From positions 259,076 through 323,075 of the forward strand of contig JAFGFG010000009.1 in assembly GCA_016931255.1 (NCBI GenBank): a DNA stretch of 64,000 nucleotides, given 5' to 3'. This stretch comes from Candidatus Aenigmatarchaeota archaeon. Its GTDB lineage: Archaea; Aenigmatarchaeota; Aenigmatarchaeia; QMZP01; JAFGSV01. This document shows positions 51,513 to 58,907 of the stretch, piece after piece (the stretch's first letter is position 1; every line of letters begins with the position of its first letter). A program made the translations under genes and the position numbers. Below the pieces are notes generated by a model, which was not told the DNA's origin, searched no databases, and saw nothing but the letters and a program-made list of their open reading frames with translations.

Positions 51513-51881
51513 ATGAACCAGCAGGAAAGAGCGATACTCATATGGTCTGTATTTTTCCTAATATCAGGCATTGTCTTCATAGTGGCTTTCCTCTTCTCTC
51601 CTGTCACAGGCACGCTTGTCACAACAGCCTACATAATACTCTATGTCGGACTCAGTGCGGTTTTCATGATACTCTTCAAGGAGCTTTCCATGATTAAGAG
51701 CGACACTCTCGACACGCTGAAAGACAGGAAAGAAGAGCTGGAAGAGGTGGAGAAAGCACTGAAAGGCAAGTATTTCAGGAAGAAGATAGACGATGCATCC
51801 TACAAGAACATGGTACAGGAATACGAAAAGCTGATAACTGAGATTGAGGTCAAGATAAAGAGGCTTGACAAGAATAACTGA
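51513..51881 (+). CDS. two-helix membrane protein with coiled coil, unrecognised
   Basis: The 122-residue product has two helices (AILIWSVFFLISGIVFIVAFLF and LVTTAYIILYVGLSAVFMILF) and a charged cytoplasmic coiled coil (LDTLKDRKEELEEVEKALKGKYFRKKI...YEKLITEIEVKIKRLDK). The plan, helices then coiled coil, resembles its divergent neighbour at 50662, and they may interact. It lies 28 bases before gltX. No family is recognised. Confidence 0.65.
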   Translation: MNQQERAILIWSVFFLISGIVFIVAFLFSPVTGTLVTTAYIILYVGLSAVFMILFKELSMIKSDTLDTLKDRKEELEEVEKALKGKYFRKKIDDASYKNMVQEYEKLITEIEVKIKRLDKNN

Positions 51882-51908
51882 TTTTAAAGACAGCGGACAA
51901 TAAGACTT

Positions 51909-53567
51909 ATGATGAATATTAGGGACACTGTTCTGGAATTTGTGCTGCAGAATGCGATATTCTACAACGGCGAGGCCAGCTCCGGGGCTGTCATCGGAAA
52001 GCTGCTCGGCGCCAATCCGGACCTGAAGAAGGATGTCCCTGCGCTGAGAAAGTTAATAGATGATGTCGTCAAGAAGGTCAATGCAATGAGCCCTGAAGAG
52101 CAGAAGAAGATGCTGAAGGGGAAGAAGCCGAACATGCTTAAAAAAGAAGTCAGGAAGCGGGAAGGTCTTCCTGAGATACAGGGCGCTGTCATGGGTAATT
52201 TTGTCACAAGGTTTGCTCCCTCGCCGACAGGACCCCTTAATCTCGGCCAGCTCCTAAGGGCAGCCATGCTGCCTTATCTCTATGCGAAGAAGTATGACGG
52301 CAAGTTCATCCTAAGGATAGAGGACACAGACCCCAAGAAGATTGAGATGAAGTTCTTCGATATGATAAAGGAAGATCTGAAGAGCACGGGCATAAAGTGG
52401 AACAAGATAGTCATGGAGTCTGACGGTCTTGATAATTATTACATCCATTCGGAAAAGCTGATCAAGGAGAAGAAGGCATACGTGTGCCAGTGCCCTGCGG
52501 AGGAATTCAGGAAAGCCAAGCTTGAGAAGAGGGAATGCGAATGCAGGAATACGGAATCAATGTCTGCATGGAGGGCAATGCTCAAGGGAAAATACAGCGA
52601 GGGCGAAGTCATTGTGAGGTTCAAGACTTCAATGAGCCACAGGAACCCGGCAATGAGGGACCCTCCGATGCTAAGGGTTTCACGTGGAAGACACCCGCTG
52701 AAAGGCACCAAGTACAAGGTGTGGCCGCTTTACAACTTCGCCTGTGCAATCGAGGACCATTATCTCGGCATGACCCATGTGTTCCGCGGAAAAGAGCACG
52801 AGCATAACACGACAATCCAGAAGCTGTTCTACGATGCTTTTGGCTGGGAAGCACCGGTAACAATTAACTTCGGCATGGTGTACCTTCCCGGAACAAAGAT
52901 ACATACCCGCGACATGAAAGAGTGGATAGCTGAAGGCAAGGTTTCAGACTGGGACGACCCGAAGCTGCCGACAGTGAGGGCACTGATAAAGAGGGGGTTC
53001 CATCCAAATGCTTTCGTCAAGTTCGCCGAGGATATCGGGATAACAAAGAACGACATCCGCGTCGGCTGGGAGAACTTCGAAGGCATAAACAGGAAGATAG
53101 TGGACCCTGAAGCGAACAGGTACATGGTTGTCATGGATCCGCAGTGCATATCGATAAGCAGCGCACCGAAGATGAGTGAAGTTGTCGAAGACATGCATCC
53201 GGACTTCCCGGAAAGGGGCAGCCGTGAGATGCCTGTGGACCTTCAGGAGATATGGGTGTCAGCAGAGGACTTCCGCCACCTCAAGGGCAAAACTGTCCGG
53301 CTGAAGGGGCTCGGCAACATCATAATGAACAAAAAAGCCAAGTACGATGGAAATAAGCTCATCCAGAAGATGCCCAAGATACAGTGGGTGTCAAAGCCGA
53401 ATGTGCAAGTCATCCTGAAAACACCTGACGGTGACAGGAAAGGGCTCGGTGAGATATCACTTAGGAAGATACGAACCGGTAGCATCATACAGATGGAGCG
53501 CATAGGATTCGGGCGCGTGGACTCGATCAGGGGAAACGACGTCACGGTCTATTTCGCCCACAAGTGA
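51909..53567 (+). CDS. gltX: glutamyl-tRNA synthetase, archaeal type, with divergent class I motifs
   Basis: Charges tRNA-Glu, and tRNA-Gln in archaea using the transamidation route. The 552-residue product has the archaeal N-terminal helical region (~90 residues), VTRFAPSPTGPLNLGQ, FILRIEDTDPKKIE, WPLYNFACAIEDHYLGMTHVFRGKEH, DWDDPKLPTVRALIKRGFHPNA and a beta-barrel C terminus. HIGH, usually HLGH here, reads NLGQ, and the KMSKS region reads KIHTRDMKEW, so both signature motifs deviate. Overall length and order are normal, so it is called GluRS. The window's tRNA-Glu is a possible substrate. Confidence 0.88.
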   Translation: MMNIRDTVLEFVLQNAIFYNGEASSGAVIGKLLGANPDLKKDVPALRKLIDDVVKKVNAMSPEEQKKMLKGKKPNMLKKEVRKREGLPEIQGAVMGNFVTRFAPSPTGPLNLGQLLRAAMLPYLYAKKYDGKFILRIEDTDPKKIEMKFFDMIKEDLKSTGIKWNKIVMESDGLDNYYIHSEKLIKEKKAYVCQCPAEEFRKAKLEKRECECRNTESMSAWRAMLKGKYSEGEVIVRFKTSMSHRNPAMRDPPMLRVSRGRHPLKGTKYKVWPLYNFACAIEDHYLGMTHVFRGKEHEHNTTIQKLFYDAFGWEAPVTINFGMVYLPGTKIHTRDMKEWIAEGKVSDWDDPKLPTVRALIKRGFHPNAFVKFAEDIGITKNDIRVGWENFEGINRKIVDPEANRYMVVMDPQCISISSAPKMSEVVEDMHPDFPERGSREMPVDLQEIWVSAEDFRHLKGKTVRLKGLGNIIMNKKAKYDGNKLIQKMPKIQWVSKPNVQVILKTPDGDRKGLGEISLRKIRTGSIIQMERIGFGRVDSIRGNDVTVYFAHK

Positions 53568-53606
53568 CCGAAAGCTTTATTAGTACTAAAATAGAACAAT
53601 TGTATT

Positions 53607-54194
53607 ATGAAAAGAACAAAAGGTACAAAAAAAGAACATTTGTTCGATAAATCGATAAGTATGCAAAAGGTAACTGAAATACTTTTTCTTTATCCGGACA
53701 AGGATTTTACACTTTCCGCCCTTGCTGAAGAAGCAAATATATCAAAGAGTACTATGAGTGATATTGTGAATGAGCTTGTTGATGTAGAATTTATCAGGGT
53801 TGACAGAATCGGGAAGAAAACGTTTCTGATAAGAGCGAACAGGGAAAATCCAACATTCATAAAATGGAAAATAGTCAATAACATGAAAGTTATATACGAA
53901 AGCGGTATTGTTGAGTACCTTTATGATAAATATGACAACCCGAAAGCCATAATACTATTCGGTAGCTTCAGGTGGGGCCAAGACGGAAAAGATTCTGACG
54001 TGGATATAGCAATAGAGGTAGCCGATGATATAGGGTACGATAAGCATAAAATTCCTGCACTTCAAGAATTCGAGCATGGATTGAGTCGTAACATCCAGAT
54101 ACATATATTCAACAGGAAGAATGTTGATATCAATGTTTTCAATAACATAGCAAACGGCATAGTACTTTATGGTTTCCTCGAGGTGAATAAATAA
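53607..54194 (+). CDS. winged-helix / MNT nucleotidyltransferase fusion, second copy
   Basis: The 195-residue product has a wHTH (TLSALAEEANISKSTMSDIVNELVDVEFIRVDRIG) and a nucleotidyltransferase core IILFGSFRWGQDGKDSDVDIAIEV with GS and DxD residues. It matches the plan of the protein at 38915, with low sequence likeness. The stop overlaps the HEPN start by one base. The pair is more AT-rich than gltX upstream, suggesting a mobile origin. AATTGTATTATG is the start context. Confidence 0.85.
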   Translation: MKRTKGTKKEHLFDKSISMQKVTEILFLYPDKDFTLSALAEEANISKSTMSDIVNELVDVEFIRVDRIGKKTFLIRANRENPTFIKWKIVNNMKVIYESGIVEYLYDKYDNPKAIILFGSFRWGQDGKDSDVDIAIEVADDIGYDKHKIPALQEFEHGLSRNIQIHIFNRKNVDINVFNNIANGIVLYGFLEVNK

Positions 54195-54625
54195 TGGACG
54201 ACTTGAGGGTAAATTATCTTGTAAAGGAAGGAAAATTAAGAAGGCGGGATGTTGATAAAAAAAGGATAGCGTCTCTGATACAATCTTCAATTGAAACCGC
54301 AAATTATGTTGAAGAGATGGCACTTAAAAATGAGAGCGCTACTGTGATTTTCAGAGAACTCTATGAGTGTTTAAGACAGATAGGGGATGCACTCTGGTGG
54401 AAAAACGGTTACGAAGTTATGGGAAGTCATGAAATCAGCCTGGAAATCCTTCAGAATGTGGATGTTAAAGATAAAGTCAATCTTCATAAGCTGGACTGGT
54501 TCAGAAGGACGAGAAATAACATAAATTACAGGGGATACAAAACCAGTATTGAGGAAGCTAAAGAGATAGTTAATTTCTGGAAACTCATCGGCAAGGACCT
54601 TATAAACACCGTAAAGATTTCATAG
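54194..54625 (+). CDS. HEPN-domain toxin candidate, second copy
   Basis: The 143-residue helical product contains IQSSIETANYVEEMAL...VIFRELYECLRQIGDALWWKNG and WFRRTRNNINYRGYK. RRTRNNINY corresponds to the region where MNT-linked HEPN proteins carry their RX4-6H active site, but the His is Asn here. It is translated directly after the MNT gene. The likely role is an RNA-cleaving or inhibitory toxin neutralised by the MNT enzyme. Confidence 0.78.
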   Translation: MDDLRVNYLVKEGKLRRRDVDKKRIASLIQSSIETANYVEEMALKNESATVIFRELYECLRQIGDALWWKNGYEVMGSHEISLEILQNVDVKDKVNLHKLDWFRRTRNNINYRGYKTSIEEAKEIVNFWKLIGKDLINTVKIS

Positions 54626-54628
54626 TAG

Positions 54629-55117
54629 TCAGAACTCTTCCTCATCGCTGTCTATCTGATACTTTCCCTTCTCGCGGTAGGCAGTGCCCATATGGTACGT
54701 GATTTCGGACTTGTATGTGCTTGTGTTGAGTTCATCCTCGCGCTCGAAATTCATGTCATATACCTTATTTGGTCCATCTTTCATTTCACCTTTCGGTATA
54801 TTCACAGACAGTTCGAATGACTCGTGGGGTGGCGAGACGTATGATGGGCTTCCCTCTGCCCGAAACTTCCAAATAAGCTTATGTGTGTCAACGTCCACTG
54901 CGTAGAGATTGCAGTCTCAGCTTGCAAAATAGACCAATCCGTCAACTATCAGCGGTATCTGTGCTATGCTCCCTCCCGGACCGATGCTCCACATTCTGTC
55001 GAACTTCGTGACCTGCCTGACTTCAAAATCAGCCATTTCGATTGATAGATCGTCATACGCACCCGAATGTTCCATAAGACCAGTTTCCTTGGAAATTTTA
55101 TAAACATTTAAAAGCAT
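54629..55117 (-). pseudogene. PQQ-like beta-propeller gene interrupted by an in-frame TGA
   Basis: Two tracked ORFs (54629-54898 and 54917-55117) lie in one frame and are separated only by a TGA at 54917. Reading through gives SIAQIPLIVDGLVYFAS-stop-DCNLYAVDVDTHKLIWKFRAEG, a classic PQQ/WD-like propeller blade, in which the stop stands where such repeats have Ser, Tyr or Trp. The full open frame is only 162 codons, far shorter than a whole propeller. TTTATAA at about 55093 suggests the start is the ATG at 55075. Nonsense mutation is the simplest reading. Confidence 0.72.
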
Positions 55118-55132
55118 GCAGTATAGTTAAAT

Positions 55133-55209
55133 AATACCTGAAAGATGAGCTGAGGGATGAGTCCTCGATCTGGAAGGACAGACCTTAAGGATTAATGGAG
55201 GTAAGAAAT
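55133..55209 (+). promoter_or_regulatory. L7Ae mRNA leader with GATGAG/CTGA elements and a hairpin
   Basis: The leader contains AAAGATGAGCTGAGGGATGAG, in which C-box-like GATGA and D-box-like CTGA elements recur. GAGGG-ATGAG-TCCTC (55152-55166) forms a five-pair stem with one G-U pair, and GTCC/GGAC can pair further on. L7Ae binds kink-turns built from such elements, and autoregulation through a K-turn in its own leader is known in archaea. Whether this one forms is untested. GGAGGT at 55198 is the ribosome binding site. Confidence 0.4.
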
Positions 55210-55575
55210 ATGCCAGCATTCGTGAAATTTGAGGTTCCAAAGGAACTAGCAGAGAAGACATACGATGCAGTTGAAAAAGCAAGGGACACAGGCAAGCTCA
55301 AGAAGGGAGTAAACGAGGCAACCAAGGCCATTGAGAGGGGCGTAGCAAAGCTCGTCGTGATGGCGCAGGATGTCGAGCCAGAGGAAGTAATGATGCATCT
55401 TCCGGTAATCTGTGAGGAGAAGAAGATTCCTTACTCGTACGTTCCTTCGAAATCAGAGCTTGGAAAGGCAGCAGGCCTTGATGTTCCGACAACATCTATA
55501 GCGATAGTGCAGGAAGGAGATTCAAAGAAGCTCATAGATGACGTTGCCAAGCAGATTGCAGCGCTTAAGAAGTAG
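55210..55575 (+). CDS. rpl7ae: ribosomal protein L7Ae (eL8)
   Basis: Multifunctional RNA-binding protein of the ribosome, box C/D and H/ACA sRNPs and archaeal RNase P. The 121-residue product has [60 protein letters not shown], the full K-turn-binding signature. The ATG at 55210 follows GGAGGT; the tracked start at 55195 overlaps that site. The operon continues with eS28 and eL24, as in many archaea. Confidence 0.96.
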   Translation: MPAFVKFEVPKELAEKTYDAVEKARDTGKLKKGVNEATKAIERGVAKLVVMAQDVEPEEVMMHLPVICEEKKIPYSYVPSKSELGKAAGLDVPTTSIAIVQEGDSKKLIDDVAKQIAALKK

Positions 55576-55583
55576 GTGTTCTA

Positions 55584-55784
55584 ATGGCTGTACCAGCTGA
55601 AGTATTGAAGGTTTTGGGAAGAATGGGTATAAAGGGAGTCAGCAGAGTCCGGTGCAGGGTCAACGATGGCCCTGAGAAGGGAAAAGTTCTCACCAGGAAT
55701 GTCGTGGGCCCGATAAGGGAAGGCGACATAATAATGGTGAAGGAAACCGAGATGGAATCTGTCGGCGCTCTGAAGGGAAGGTGA
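55584..55784 (+). CDS. rps28e: ribosomal protein eS28
   Basis: Small OB-fold protein near the mRNA exit. The 66-residue product has the typical GIKGVSRVRCRVNDGPEKGKVLTRNVVGPIREGDIIMVKETEMES. It starts eight bases after rpl7ae with AGGTGTTCTA before the ATG and overlaps the binding site of rpl24e. Confidence 0.96.
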   Translation: MAVPAEVLKVLGRMGIKGVSRVRCRVNDGPEKGKVLTRNVVGPIREGDIIMVKETEMESVGALKGR

Positions 55785-55789
55785 GATGG

Positions 55790-55966
55790 ATGAACTGCAC
55801 TTTCTGCGGAGCGGCTCTCGTCAAGGGACGTGGCAAGATGTACGTCAAGGTTTCAGGCCAGGTATTTTACTACTGCGGATCAAAATGTGAGAAGAACCAT
55901 GCTCTCAAGAGAGACGGCAAGAAGGTCGCCTGGACTGATAAATACGCTGAACTCAAAAAGAAGTGA
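55790..55966 (+). CDS. rpl24e: ribosomal protein eL24
   Basis: Zinc-binding large-subunit protein. The 58-residue product has MNCTFCGAALVKGRGKMYVK and YYCGSKCEKNHALKRDGKKVAW, with the CxxC...CxxxC zinc site intact. The tracked GTG at 55781 is part of AAGGTGAGATGG; the ATG at 55790 is used. It ends the L7Ae-S28e-L24e operon. Confidence 0.96.
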   Translation: MNCTFCGAALVKGRGKMYVKVSGQVFYYCGSKCEKNHALKRDGKKVAWTDKYAELKKK

Positions 55967-55998
55967 TTCCTTTATCTGGCTTCTGGAATTTTATTCTT

Positions 55999-56955
55999 AT
56001 GGAAGAACTTATAGCGTCGGTATTGTCGGTTCTGACAGGACTTGACGCATCATCTAGAGCATCCGAGGTCATCAGCTTTTTCATAGCGGACAGCATTAAG
56101 ATACTGGCGCTATTGTTTGCGATGATATTCGTGATGGGAGTTGTGCGGACTTACATACCTCCAGAGCGGGTGCGGAAGTCCCTTGAGAACAGGGGAGCCG
56201 GCGGCTACCTGATAGCGTCGTCATTCGGCGCTCTGACACCTTTCTGCTCATGCTCCTCGATACCTTTATTCCTCACGCTTGCAAGGTCTGGCGCTCCCAT
56301 AGGAATGTCATTCGCATTCCTTGTCACATCACCGATTGTCAATGAGTATCTCGTCGTCCTGATGCTCGCGTTCTTCGGGCCCGTGATAACCGTGCTCTAC
56401 GTGCTGAGCGGAATAGCCATAGGTATAATCTCAGGCTTTGCCATAGAGAAGCTGGGACTTGAGAAGCATATGCTGAAGGACGTCCGGTCATGCTCCTGCT
56501 CGTGCAGGAAGAAGCCTGCGAAAAATGATATGGAGTACCGCCTCAGGTTCGGTCTCTCCGAGGCCACCGGCATAATAAGGAAGCTATGGCTATGGGTACT
56601 GCTTGGCGTGGGCATAGGCGCAATCATACACAACTACATACCTCAGGAAGCCTTCGAGGCCGCCATAGGTTTCTTCGGCCCGCTCGACGTCCCGGTCGCT
56701 GTCCTCCTGGGTGTTCCGATGTACGGCAACTGCGCAGCCATAGTTCCCATAGCTGTCGCCCTTTTCAACAAGGGCATACCTCTGGGGACGACTCTTGCTT
56801 TCATGATGTCAACATCAGCTCTGAGCCTTCCTGAAGCAATCATACTCAAGAAAGCAATGAAGACAAAATTGATAGTGCTATTCTTCACGATTGTAGCAAT
56901 GACAATAATCTTCACAGGATTTGCATTCAATGTTCTGGAAGCTTTCATTCTCTAA
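55999..56955 (+). CDS. ArsP/DUF318-family permease
   Basis: Membrane permease of the ArsP/YraQ family, some of which export organoarsenicals or metals. The 318-residue product has two four-helix halves. The first has ALTPFCSCSSIPLFLTLARSGAP, with the paired Cys of the family motif; the second has VLLGVPMYGNCAAIVPIAVALFNKG, again with Cys. The linker between halves carries a second Cys cluster (SCSCSCRKK) that could bind metal. The ATG at 55999 fits better than the tracked 55963. It follows rpl24e by 32 bases. Confidence 0.9.
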   Translation: MEELIASVLSVLTGLDASSRASEVISFFIADSIKILALLFAMIFVMGVVRTYIPPERVRKSLENRGAGGYLIASSFGALTPFCSCSSIPLFLTLARSGAPIGMSFAFLVTSPIVNEYLVVLMLAFFGPVITVLYVLSGIAIGIISGFAIEKLGLEKHMLKDVRSCSCSCRKKPAKNDMEYRLRFGLSEATGIIRKLWLWVLLGVGIGAIIHNYIPQEAFEAAIGFFGPLDVPVAVLLGVPMYGNCAAIVPIAVALFNKGIPLGTTLAFMMSTSALSLPEAIILKKAMKTKLIVLFFTIVAMTIIFTGFAFNVLEAFIL

Positions 56956-57034
56956 GGCTTTTTGATAAATGCAATTCATGCAGCATGAGCGATAATATAG
57001 AAAAGTATATTATTACGGAAAAGAGTATTACTTC

Positions 57035-57526
57035 ATGCCTGAAGAATATGAAAGTTACTACAAGACTTCATTTGAGAATCTGCCGTTTTTAGCATTTATT
57101 CTCGACAGAAAAGGCAATGTCATTAATTCAAACAAGTTTGCTCAGAAAACATTGGGCATCACCGAAAATGAGGCGAATGGAAAACATTTTTCGAAAATTG
57201 TGAAGATAACCAATAAAAAACATCTTCTCAGGGCATTTGTTGAATTCAGGAAAAATCTTAGTGGAAAGGTTACTGAGAAGAGCATTTATGATGTTATAAC
57301 CCCTGATGGAAAACAACACACAGTGGAGCTTATAGGCATACCACTCATGCGGGACGGAAAGGTTGAAATGGTTCTTGATGTCGGTGAAGAAATAACAGAA
57401 AGACTGGCGACAGAAAACAGACTTAAGAAAAAGATGGAAGAGCTGGAGGCATTCAAGCAGATGAGTATAGGCAGGGAAAACAGGATGATTGAACTAAAGA
57501 AGAAAATAGAATTACTTGAAAAGTGA
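57035..57526 (+). CDS. stand-alone PAS-domain protein with coiled-coil tail
   Basis: The 163-residue product has a PAS fold (SFENLPFLAFILDRKGNVINSNKFAQKTLGITENEANGKHFSKIV...VELIGIPLMRDGKVEMVLDVGEEITER) and a helical tail (NRLKKKMEELEAFKQMSIGRENRMIELKKKIELLEK). That tail resembles the linker that leads to the His-containing helix of histidine kinases, but the gene stops there, so no kinase domain is present. It may be a regulatory partner or a truncated sensor. AAAGTATATTATTAC upstream is a possible promoter. Confidence 0.85.
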   Translation: MPEEYESYYKTSFENLPFLAFILDRKGNVINSNKFAQKTLGITENEANGKHFSKIVKITNKKHLLRAFVEFRKNLSGKVTEKSIYDVITPDGKQHTVELIGIPLMRDGKVEMVLDVGEEITERLATENRLKKKMEELEAFKQMSIGRENRMIELKKKIELLEK

Positions 57527-57565
57527 TAAACAGAACTATTTTTAATACAGAAATAAAGAAAATGT

Positions 57566-58648
57566 ATGAAAGTTCTCACCGGCAGCAAGTTGAAGGACTT
57601 CAGGACAGTCTGGCTGGAAGGCAGCACAGTGAAGATGATAGACCAGCCTAAACTGCCGCATGCCTTCAGAATAGCTTCTTTCGCTAATCATAAGCAGACA
57701 GCAAAATCAATAAGCACGATGGTGGTCCGCGGTGCGCCTGCAATAGGAGCCGCGGGAGCTTATGGAATAGCGCAGGCGACGCTCGAATTCCGCGGCAGCG
57801 ACATGAAAAGGTTCAGGGAGCACATGAAAGCTGCGGAGAAAGTTCTTGCTTCCACAAGGCCGACCGCATACGACCTCTTCCACGGCATAGCTGCTGTGAT
57901 GAAAGGGATAAAGGGCGCGGAGACAGTCGAAGAGGCGAAGAGGCGCTCTGTTGAGGCTTCCAACTACTATGCTGAATGGTCAGCTGAGAACTGCAGGCTC
58001 ATAGGCGAGTACGGAGGGAAGCTGATAAAGAAAGGCGACAGCGTTCTGACGCACTGCAACGCAGGCGCGCTTGCATGCGTTGACCACGGGACTGCGCTCG
58101 CTCCGATAAGGAATGCTCATCACGCCGGAAAGAAGATTCATGTTTTCGTTGACGAGACAAGGCCGAGATGCCAGGGCGCAAGGCTGACTGCATGGGAGAT
58201 GGTACAGGAATGCATACCCCACAACCTGATTGCGGACAACGCTGCAGGACATTTCATGCAGCGCGGCGAAGTGGACATAGTCATAGTCGGTGCTGACAGG
58301 ATAGCCGCCAATGGAGACGTAGCGAACAAGATAGGCACGTACGAGAAAGCAGTCGTGGCAAAGGAAAATAGCATTCCATTCTACGTGGCAGCTCCTTCAA
58401 GCACTTTCGACTTCAGTTGCAAAAACGGAAAATCCATTCCAATAGAGGAGCGCTCTGAGGATGAAGTACTCTTTATGTTCGGGAAGCCTGACGGCATAAT
58501 GCTTGGCAGGCCGCGAGTCAGGATTGCGCCAAAGGAAACCCATGCAAGGAACCCCGCATTCGATGTCACTCCTGCCAGATACATAACAGGAATCATAACT
58601 GAGAAGGGCATCTTCAAGCCTTCCCAGATAAAGAAGCTGAAGAAGTAA
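57566..58648 (+). CDS. mtnA: MtnA-family sugar-1-phosphate isomerase (aIF2B-like)
   Basis: Isomerase of the eIF2B-alpha/MtnA/R15P-isomerase family. The 360-residue product has IASFANHKQTAKSISTMVVRGAPAIGAAGAYG (typical of MtnA), the catalytic Cys in LTHCNAGALACVDHGTALAPI and the catalytic Asp in VGADRIAANGDVANKIGTY. It probably converts methylthioribose-1-phosphate or 5-deoxyribose-1-phosphate to the ribulose form. The LsrF-like aldolase two genes downstream could split that product, suggesting a salvage pathway for 5'-deoxynucleosides. Confidence 0.93.
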   Translation: MKVLTGSKLKDFRTVWLEGSTVKMIDQPKLPHAFRIASFANHKQTAKSISTMVVRGAPAIGAAGAYGIAQATLEFRGSDMKRFREHMKAAEKVLASTRPTAYDLFHGIAAVMKGIKGAETVEEAKRRSVEASNYYAEWSAENCRLIGEYGGKLIKKGDSVLTHCNAGALACVDHGTALAPIRNAHHAGKKIHVFVDETRPRCQGARLTAWEMVQECIPHNLIADNAAGHFMQRGEVDIVIVGADRIAANGDVANKIGTYEKAVVAKENSIPFYVAAPSSTFDFSCKNGKSIPIEERSEDEVLFMFGKPDGIMLGRPRVRIAPKETHARNPAFDVTPARYITGIITEKGIFKPSQIKKLKK

Positions 58649-58680
58649 AACTTTTTATTTCCACGTTCTTTCTTATAGTT

Positions 58681-58896
58681 ATGCCAATAGATGGATATGC
58701 AGGCTATAAGCGCAGGGAATACTGCAACGATGTGAAATGTCCTGTTCAGATACTCCTGAACAAGGAGACTGAAGGCTCCCCGAAATACGAGGAGATACGC
58801 GCTGTGTGCAAGAGCAACTGCATACACACGACATATGAATTCCATCATTGGCTTATTGAAAACGGCTTTGAAGTTGCGAAGCCAAAGGATGCTTAG
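58681..58896 (+). CDS. small conserved-looking protein with four cysteines
   Basis: The 71-residue product reads PIDGYAGYKRREYCNDVKCPVQ...IRAVCKSNCIHTTYEFHHWLIENGFEV. The Cys-x4-Cys and Cys-x3-Cys pairs plus the nearby His residues could bind zinc or an iron-sulfur cluster. I have no named family for it. It lies between mtnA (32 bases) and the aldolase gene (11 bases) in one apparent operon, which suggests a linked role. Confidence 0.75.
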   Translation: MPIDGYAGYKRREYCNDVKCPVQILLNKETEGSPKYEEIRAVCKSNCIHTTYEFHHWLIENGFEVAKPKDA

Positions 58897-58907
58897 GAGG
58901 TAAGATT

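Noticed and set aside
54917-54919. TGA reassignment or selenocysteine at the PQQ-gene stop
   Set aside because: TGA is the natural stop of many intact genes here, such as rps17, rps4e and prf1, so it is not reassigned. No convincing SECIS-like hairpin or selenoprotein family supports selenocysteine.
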